Both the position numbers and the translations under genes were made by a program. Positions 14,088 to 19,003 of a stretch of DNA of 37,692 nucleotides are shown here, one piece after another. The number at the start of each line of letters is the position of its first letter. Positions within the stretch are counted from its first letter, which is position 1. This DNA comes from Chromatiales bacterium (GTDB lineage: Bacteria; Pseudomonadota; Gammaproteobacteria; Steroidobacterales; GCA-2729495): contig JAFIFS010000022.1 of assembly GCA_020831895.1 (NCBI GenBank), positions 1-37,692 of the forward strand, in the 5' to 3' direction. The notes below the pieces were generated by a model. That model made no database searches. It was given only the letters and a program-made list of their open reading frames with translations, and was not told where the DNA came from.

Positions 14088-14199
14088 CGATCCTGAAGCG
14101 ATCCGTATGTTCCCGGTCGCTGGCGCTGCCCGCTCCTGGCAGCTGCTGCCGCTTCTCCGTCAGGCTTGCGGGTGCGGGCGTCCGGGGATGTTGTAGTCG
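14088..14199. repeat. 112 bp direct repeat, right copy
   Basis: Near-identical to 12738-12849. Positions 14160-14199 are the 3' end of the epoxide-hydrolase-like gene (including its stop codon), and 14088-14159 its downstream flank; this is therefore the parental copy. Confidence 0.9.
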
Positions 14200-14687
14200 C
14201 GCCAGAGCACGATGCGGCGGTCCTGGACGACGAAGATGCCGGCAACCCGGAACACCATGTCGCGCCCGTCGGGGCCGGCGATGAAGCGGTCGATCCGGTC
14301 GTTGATCACCAGGGGCCCGATGGCCTGCGAGCGCACGATGTCCCACTCGACCCTCACGAGCCGCGACAGCCAGGGGCCGACCTCGCTGCGGAAAGCCTCT
14401 ACGCCAATCAGGTCCGGCCGGCCTTCGAACATCTGGTAGACGAGGTCGTCGGCGAGGAACGGCACCAGCTTTTCCACGTCGCGCAACTCCCAGGCCTTGC
14501 AGAAGCGCGTGACGAGGTCTTCGTTGGCCGCCTCGACCTCGTCGGGATCCTGGTCCCGGGCCGGTACGCCCTGGTCGTGGCCCCCGGCCTGGGCCAGTGA
14601 GCCGAAGCCCAGCGCAGCGGTCAGCGCCAGCATCTGCCGGCGATCGAGTGTCTTGCCGGCGGGCGGGTAGATGGGTGGTCGGTTCAT
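14160..14687 (-). CDS. Limonene-1,2-epoxide-hydrolase-like protein (SnoaL-type fold), Tat-exported
   Basis: From the ATG at 14685-14687 (GGAG about 8 bp upstream) the protein is 175 residues. A Tat-like signal, DRRQMLALTAALGFGSLAQA, implies export of the folded protein. The body is an alpha+beta cone: 'NEDLVTRFCKAWELRDVEKL', 'DLVYQMFEGRPDLIGVEAF', then VINDRIDRF and RIVLWRDYN. The trio R131, D133 and D164 has the same spacing (R-x-D, then Asp 31 residues later) as the catalytic R99-D101-D132 of Rhodococcus limonene epoxide hydrolase. The water-holding Asn of the Y-x-N motif appears to be Met here (Y84-Q-M86). It follows VapC by 31 bp. Hydrolase activity is possible; the substrate is unknown. 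Confidence 0.75.
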   Translation of the reverse strand: MNRPPIYPPAGKTLDRRQMLALTAALGFGSLAQAGGHDQGVPARDQDPDEVEAANEDLVTRFCKAWELRDVEKLVPFLADDLVYQMFEGRPDLIGVEAFRSEVGPWLSRLVRVEWDIVRSQAIGPLVINDRIDRFIAGPDGRDMVFRVAGIFVVQDRRIVLWRDYNIPGRPHPQA

Positions 14688-14718
14688 GGAGGAGCTCCGA
14701 TGCAGGCTGTCTGGGTTC

Positions 14719-15129
14719 TCAATTTGGCAGCTCCACCGGGCAAGGCGTGAGTCCCCCTGCCCTCCGGGCGAACTGCCTGTCGAAGGTCTTGAGCGCCTCG
14801 CAACCTTCGCTGGTGGCCAGGTGGAGGGCATCTGCAAAGTCGAGCCCCGCCTCGTGCCAGTCGATCACGCGGCTGAGCAGCGGCGGCTGGTCGACGTGTA
14901 CGTTGGCGAGGCCCAGGACCTTGCGCAGCGCGGTGCAGACTTCGGCGGGTGCAAGCTCGTAAGCGCAACGAAGCACCCACTCGGCCTCGAGCAGCACGCT
15001 GTGTGGAATGAAGATGTCATGGCCGGCGAACAGCGCCCTGGCGGTGCGGAACTGCGTCTCGTTGTCCCGGGTCAGCAGCCGGACCAGGACATTGGTGTCA
15101 ATCGCGACCACGCCAGCGCTTTCGGGCAT
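14719..15129 (-). CDS. vapC: VapC-type PIN-domain toxin ribonuclease
   Basis: Reading from the ATG at 15127-15129 gives 136 residues. The PIN-domain acidic residues are in order: AIDTNVLVRLL (D11), VLLEAEWVLRCAY (E48/E50) and GLDFADALHLAT (D97, D100), the set that binds Mg2+ for RNA cleavage. 'WVLR.AY' and 'FADALHLA' are characteristic of the VapC subgroup paired with AbrB-like antitoxins. The gene start overlaps the end of the antitoxin gene by 32 bp. No strong Shine-Dalgarno sequence precedes the ATG, consistent with coupled translation; a GTG at residue 7 is an alternative. Active-site residues look intact. Confidence 0.9.
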   Translation of the reverse strand: MPESAGVVAIDTNVLVRLLTRDNETQFRTARALFAGHDIFIPHSVLLEAEWVLRCAYELAPAEVCTALRKVLGLANVHVDQPPLLSRVIDWHEAGLDFADALHLATSEGCEALKTFDRQFARRAGGLTPCPVELPN

Positions 15130-15361
15130 GCCGGCGCAGCGCCTCGGCGATCTGCCGGTCGGAACGCGGCTGGACGCGGTCGCGCAGGGAGCCGGCAACC
15201 TCGTCCAGGCTGGTTTCCGGGAATGCGGCGCTGGGCCTGAGCAGCACGCCCTCCGGTGTCTCCACGACGGTGAGTTCCTGGCCCACTTCCCATTGCCGGG
15301 CATCCCGGATCGCCTTCGGGATGATGACCTGGCCCTTGCTGGAGAGGCGGGTGGTTTCCAT
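15098..15361 (-). CDS. vapB: AbrB/MazE-type antitoxin of the VapBC pair
   Basis: An 87-residue protein starting METTRLSSKGQVIIPKAIRD, the swapped-hairpin AbrB/MazE DNA-binding fold (K-G-Q-V-x-I-P-K-x-I-R), followed by ELTVVETPEGVLLRPS and a C-terminal helical tail, TSLDEVAGSLRDRVQPRSDR, that would bind the PIN toxin. It neutralises VapC and represses the operon. It is followed by vapC with a 32 bp overlap. A direct repeat upstream of the start is a possible operator. Confidence 0.92.
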   Translation of the reverse strand: METTRLSSKGQVIIPKAIRDARQWEVGQELTVVETPEGVLLRPSAAFPETSLDEVAGSLRDRVQPRSDRQIAEALRRHARKRWRGRD

Positions 15362-15374
15362 CGTCTGGACCTGA

Positions 15375-15392
15375 GTAAGACGTAAGTAAGAC
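15375..15392 (-). promoter_or_regulatory. Direct repeat upstream of vapB (possible operator)
   Basis: GTAAGAC occurs at 15375-15381 and 15386-15392, 11 bp apart, 14 bp upstream of the vapB ATG. One-turn-spaced direct repeats are a reasonable site for two AbrB-type dimers. No further support. Confidence 0.35.
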
Positions 15393-15468
15393 TATGGCAT
15401 CCAGGTTCAGCGGTCAATCCCGGTTTCCGGCCAGTTCGGCCGTTTTCTCCAGCACGCGAAGAGTTCAG

Positions 15469-15531
15469 GGTGCCAGGCTTTCGGGTTTTCGGATTTGGTC
15501 AAGGATTGCCCGAACCCGAAAGCCCGGCACC
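15469..15531 (+). repeat. REP-like palindrome, copy 7
   Basis: 63 bp; GGTGCCAGGCTTTCGGGTTT at the left, centre ATTTGGTCAAGGATTG, CCCGAAAGCCCGGCACC region at the right. One arm base differs (CCAGG for CCGGG). It ends directly at the ATG of the following truncated reading frame. Confidence 0.92.
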
Positions 15532-15891
15532 ATGGGTAGCACCATGGTGAGGCCCCTGAACGCCGGCGAGCTGACGCCGACTGACCTGGAGCGGCTGTTC
15601 CTGGCTGGTGAACTCGAGTTCAGCCCGGGCGGGCCGGTCCTGCGCGAGTGCCTGACCGGGCGCGTCCACCCGGTCGACCCGGGCGGGGATTTCCCCACGC
15701 TGGAAGCCGCGCTGGAAGCCCGCGACGCGGATCGATCGGCACCGCTGCTGGTCAGCCTGGAGGGCCGCATTGCCGCCACGGATCCGGCAGGCGGGCCGTC
15801 AGTACCACGCTGGCTCACCGTGCTGCGCTTCGTGAATGCATTCCCGGGCGAGTCCTGCCCCGATCCGGACAGGCCCCCGCCACGACGCTGA
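15532..15891 (+). pseudogene. 5'-truncated small protein (possibly a former lipoprotein)
   Basis: A 119-residue frame from the ATG at 15532 with coherent coding character: 'GGPVLRECLTGRVHPVDPGG', 'FPTLEAALEARDADRSAPLL', VSLEGRIAA and 'WLTVLRFVNAFPGESCPD'. The pattern RECLTGR.HPV....FPTLE.A...LLVSLEGRIA...FPGE.C resembles the C-terminal part of a family of small envelope lipoproteins, but I cannot name it with certainty. There is no signal peptide or lipobox; a palindrome copy ends exactly where the frame's first ATG begins, and the frame upstream only runs through that copy. I read it as a gene whose 5' part was lost when the repeat arrived. A short intact cytoplasmic protein is the alternative. 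Confidence 0.5.
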
Positions 15892-15968
15892 TGGCCTGCT
15901 GGCCGCGCCCCGGGTCGCTGCGCGTGGATGGGTGCTGTGCCCGCGCTGGGGCGGGCAACCGGAACCGC

Positions 15969-16652
15969 CTAGAAGCGATACCTGAGCCCGAGGTCTATGC
16001 TGGCATGGACCCTGCTTTCATCATCACTAGAAAAAAAGAGCCGCTCGCCGAACAGCCGCGCCCCGACGAGGATCATCACGTTGGGCGCAAACTCGTCGAG
16101 GTACCGGTAACCGCCGGCCATGAACTGCAAAGCAAGCTCCTGGGTGCTCAGCGATTCCGGGAGTGCTGCGAAGTCCTCGCTGTCGCGGATCTCGTCCAGG
16201 CGCTGGTTCGTCCAGGCCTTGCCAACCCCGACGCCGAAGTAGGCGCCATACTTGCTGCCGACAGGCTCGAGCTGCAGGATGCCGTTGACCATGAGGCTAT
16301 GGGTACGCGAGCGGCCGCTGGCATCCAGGGGTCCTCCGACTACGGAGCTGATGTCGGACTTGCGGTAGGCGTACTCGACCTCGGTCAATAGGAGCGCGCT
16401 CCCATGCACGCGGTATGCATACCCCGCTGCGATCCCGAGGGCCAGACTTGGGTTGTCGAAGACAAGCTCCGCGTCCCCACCGGGTAAATCGTCGTCCTGC
16501 TGCCAGTTGGGCATCAGGAGGGCCTGGGCATACCAGCCGGACCGGTCGTCCCTGGGTTCCGCTGCCAGAACCGGGGTTGCCGCATGGGCCAGCAGCAGCA
16601 TGGCGGCCGTTGCGCACAGTGCAGCGGGGTACCGGAATCCTGTATCGATCAT
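15969..16652 (-). CDS. Outer-membrane beta-barrel protein (OmpA/OmpW-size)
   Basis: A 227-residue protein with a signal peptide (ALCATAAMLLLAHAATPVLA, cleavage near AAEP). Alternating hydrophobic/polar strands follow (GWYAQALLMPNW, LALGIAAGYAYRV, ALLLTEVEYAYRK, YGAYFGVGVGKAW, LALQFMAGGYRYL). The last residues are IDLGLRYRF, whose terminal Phe is the BAM-recognition signature of outer-membrane barrels. About eight strands are likely. No porin subtype could be assigned. It lies just downstream of the patatin-like gene on the same strand (28 bp gap), so both may be in one operon. Confidence 0.82.
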   Translation of the reverse strand: MIDTGFRYPAALCATAAMLLLAHAATPVLAAEPRDDRSGWYAQALLMPNWQQDDDLPGGDAELVFDNPSLALGIAAGYAYRVHGSALLLTEVEYAYRKSDISSVVGGPLDASGRSRTHSLMVNGILQLEPVGSKYGAYFGVGVGKAWTNQRLDEIRDSEDFAALPESLSTQELALQFMAGGYRYLDEFAPNVMILVGARLFGERLFFSSDDESRVHASIDLGLRYRF

Positions 16653-16680
16653 GATTTTCTCTCCCTGTTAGGTCTTGTGT

Positions 16681-18090
16681 TTATTCGCGGATATCATCGG
16701 CCGGGAACCATTCATCGAAGAGTTGCCTCACCTGCCGAAGTGCCTCGTCGTCTGCCTGCACCAGCAGCGCTGCTGACTCGTAGAGCTTGTCCTGCAGCAT
16801 CCATGCGTTCTTCGACACCGGCAGCTTCCTGCCATCTTCTCCTGCCAGGCGGGGCCCCCGCAGGTTGAATCTCGTGTCTATGTTATTGACGATCGGCGCG
16901 AGCACCTCACCCTCAGCGCCAACATGGGGCAGGCGCTGGAACCCGATATGCCAGACATGGCACTGCAATGGCCGGGCCTCCGTATCCAGTACTTCGGGGA
17001 GCGGCGTGAAGCTCCAGACCGGCCTGGCCCCAAAAGCCTCCCCGTCCGGATAGCCGACGGCACGCAGCGTATCGTCGCGTCGCCTTGCCAGCAGGACATA
17101 AACCGCGTCAAGCGCGTTGCCATCAACCGCCCGGCCGAACAGCCCGCGGGTGTGGCTGCGCTGGCTCTTGGCCTCGCCGCGCTTCACGGCGATATCGACA
17201 GTCGAATCGACAATGATGAACATGCAGCCACGCAGCTGCTGCGCGCCTGCATCCTGGGCCATCGCCTTGACCATGGCCACCAGCGTTTCCACGCCCAGGT
17301 TGTCGCTCGCGCCCCCATCAAACAGGTGCACGTAGCGCTGCTCTTCGGCAAAGTTGGTCAGCGTGACATTGTGAAAGGCGCCCGGGAACGCTGCGGATGC
17401 CATCACTGCCTCGGAAAGTCGCAAGGGGCCCAGGTCGGAGGCGATAGCCTCGAATTCCTGGTCAGTGAACATGAAGTTTCGCCCGGAAACACTGGTGGCA
17501 TTGAAGAGGATCTTCGGCATGCCGGAACCAAGGTCATCGAACGTCTTCTTTTCACCGTCGAAGAGGTTTTCCTCAAACACCATTTTCATCACGTCGCTGC
17601 GATCGAAATTGGTGAACCAGTAGCGGGCCACGTTGTGCGGCAGCAGCCAGCGCGCGATCAGCTGGGTCTGCAGGTCTGCCCCAAGCCGGCTGCGCAGTTC
17701 TGCCTCGTTCCACATCCCGGGGTTCGGTTCATCGGGGCGGTTATAGAGGCCGTAGTAAGCGGCAGTAAGGCTGCTGCCGGAGACTGAGGACACGGCCGAG
17801 GCATGCTGCAGGAGGCCCTGCCGCTCGAGCTCAAGCAGCACCGCGGCCGAGAAATTGGCGGCGCGACTGCCGCCGCCGGACATCGCAATGCCCACGAAAA
17901 CGGCGCCATCCAGTTCTGCGACGCTGACCTGGTCCGTCGCCCGCGTCCCCGATGTCGGACCGGGGATCGGCTGATTGCCACTGGTTCCATAGGGGAAGAT
18001 TGCACAGCCAGCCAGCAGGACGCTGGCAACGAGCTGCACGCTGATGCGGAATGGCCAGGGCCGCCAGCTTCGCCGACAATGAATGTCCAT
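16681..18090 (-). CDS. Patatin-like phospholipase lipoprotein
   Basis: The start at 18088-18090 (MDIHCRRSWRPW) puts a good lipoprotein signal first (VQLVASVLLAGC, Cys29); an upstream ATG adds 23 residues and is less likely. The 469-residue protein has the patatin oxyanion motif SGGGSRAANFSA (71-82), a nucleophile-elbow segment AVSSVSGSSLTAAYYG with Ser104, and the catalytic-dyad motif HLFDGGASDNLGV (D258-G-G). The usual G-x-S-x-G is S-V-S-G-S here. Patatins are Ser-Asp acyl hydrolases; this one would face the periplasm or outer membrane and act on phospholipids. The second half (263-469) is less conserved. The barrel-protein gene follows. Confidence 0.87.
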   Translation of the reverse strand: MDIHCRRSWRPWPFRISVQLVASVLLAGCAIFPYGTSGNQPIPGPTSGTRATDQVSVAELDGAVFVGIAMSGGGSRAANFSAAVLLELERQGLLQHASAVSSVSGSSLTAAYYGLYNRPDEPNPGMWNEAELRSRLGADLQTQLIARWLLPHNVARYWFTNFDRSDVMKMVFEENLFDGEKKTFDDLGSGMPKILFNATSVSGRNFMFTDQEFEAIASDLGPLRLSEAVMASAAFPGAFHNVTLTNFAEEQRYVHLFDGGASDNLGVETLVAMVKAMAQDAGAQQLRGCMFIIVDSTVDIAVKRGEAKSQRSHTRGLFGRAVDGNALDAVYVLLARRRDDTLRAVGYPDGEAFGARPVWSFTPLPEVLDTEARPLQCHVWHIGFQRLPHVGAEGEVLAPIVNNIDTRFNLRGPRLAGEDGRKLPVSKNAWMLQDKLYESAALLVQADDEALRQVRQLFDEWFPADDIRE

Positions 18091-18277
18091 CACTTGTTGG
18101 TTCTTTCCTGGAGGGCGAATGCAGGGAGCATTTCCGCATGTCGCCATGGCTGGGGACATAAGTATTAGCCTGTAATATCAGCGTATTAACCCCTAGCGAT
18201 CAGCGGCCGGGCAGCTGCCACAATCAGGCGGTGGTATTCAGCCACTCGCCTCACGAGCCGACAAACAAGGGGACATC

Positions 18278-18772
18278 ATGCTTGCGAATCGTTCTTTGGT
18301 AATCGCCGTCACGGGCCTCTGCCTGCTGGCCGGAACCGCAAAAGCCGAGCTCTACTACGGCGCCAAGCTGGGCTCGGTGATCAGCGTAGTGGGATTGGAC
18401 TCGGAGGACCGGTTCCCCGTAAACCTCGGCGCAGTGGTTGGCTATGACCTTGGCCGTTGGAACCTCTCCCTGGAAGGCGAGGTTACGGGAAGCATCATCG
18501 ACGGCAAGGAGGCCAGGGACGACTTCAGCGTCACCACGGTAGCCGGCTTTGGCGCGTGGCGGCTGCAAGGAACATCACCCCTCTACCTGAAACTGAGAGC
18601 CGGGGGTGGCTACACCAAGCTTGAAACCGAGAGAGGTAGTGACTCAAAGACCTCGGTATCGGCAGGCGCTGGTTTGGGCTACATGTTCGATGGTGGAACA
18701 CGGCTTGAGGTTGAATTCACCGGTTACAACCTGGAGTTCTACCAGCTGAGTCTTGGCGTCCTGTTCCGCTGA
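18278..18772 (+). CDS. Small outer-membrane beta-barrel protein
   Basis: A 164-residue protein with a signal peptide ending GTAKAE (LVIAVTGLCLLAGTAKA). Amphipathic strands follow: YYGAKLGSVISVV, LGAVVGYDLGRWNLSLEGEV, TTVAGFGAWRL, LYLKLRAGGGYTKL, VSAGAGLGYMFDGGTRLEVE, ending YQLSLGVLFR. Strand count (about eight), Gly/Tyr pattern and length fit the OmpA-like beta-barrel superfamily, with a terminal VLFR in place of the usual Phe. It is divergent from the patatin gene (187 bp between starts) and followed by a good terminator hairpin. Its role is unknown. Confidence 0.82.
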   Translation: MLANRSLVIAVTGLCLLAGTAKAELYYGAKLGSVISVVGLDSEDRFPVNLGAVVGYDLGRWNLSLEGEVTGSIIDGKEARDDFSVTTVAGFGAWRLQGTSPLYLKLRAGGGYTKLETERGSDSKTSVSAGAGLGYMFDGGTRLEVEFTGYNLEFYQLSLGVLFR

Positions 18773-18811
18773 CTCGACAGCGGGTAAAACCGCTGGAGCA
18801 CAGAATAAGCG

Positions 18812-18850
18812 AGCCGCTGGCACCGTGTCCGGCTGCCAGCGGCTGCTTTC
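18812..18850 (+). terminator. Rho-independent terminator of the small barrel gene
   Basis: AGCCGCTGGCA (18812-18822) and TGCCAGCGGCT (18834-18844) form a perfect 11 bp stem with an 11 nt loop, followed by GCTTTCTGGTT, a weak T-rich tail, 40 bp after the stop codon. Confidence 0.7.
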
Positions 18851-18879
18851 TGGTTGTTGATTCCGCGTCTCGGCTGACT

Positions 18880-18918
18880 ATCTCCCGCCTGTGATTTCCA
18901 CGCAGGATGGCATGATAG
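18880..18918 (-). pseudogene. 39 bp relic of a RAYT gene 5' end
   Basis: 18880-18918 matches 13852-13890, codons 14-27 or so of the RAYT gene, at about 37 of 39 bases. It stands in the same orientation and on the same side of a palindrome copy (copy 8) as the intact gene does to copy 6, and both palindromes share the TTTAGG left flank. This is best read as the remnant of a second RAYT-palindrome unit after internal deletion. Confidence 0.75.
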
Positions 18919-18939
18919 TTTAGGGTGCCGTGAGTTTAG

Positions 18940-19002
18940 GGTGCCGGGCTTTCGGCTTTTCGGATTTGGTCAAGAACTGCCCGAAACCGAAAGCCCGGCA
19001 CC
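18940..19002 (+). repeat. REP-like palindrome, copy 8
   Basis: 63 bp; outer arms GGTGCCGGGCTTTCGG and CCGAAAGCCCGGCACC pair perfectly, centre ATTTGGTCAAGAACTG. The left flank contains TTTAGGGTGCCG twice (18919 and 18935), a partial duplication of the element's end. It finishes one base before the stop codon of the convergent 985-residue lipoprotein gene. Confidence 0.93.
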
Positions 19003-19003
19003 G

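Larger units (their letters stand above)
12738..14199 (-). mobile_element. RAYT-REP module bounded by direct repeats
   Basis: Read on the + strand the order is: 112 bp direct repeat, palindrome cluster (5a, half copy 5b, 5c), RAYT gene on the minus strand, palindrome copy 6, then the second 112 bp direct repeat. The arrangement, with a transposase flanked on both sides by its presumed REP substrates, is the classic RAYT context. The outer direct repeat is far too long for a target-site duplication and points to homologous recombination, a tandem duplication with internal replacement, or insertion of a larger intermediate. Boundaries are inferred. Confidence 0.55.
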
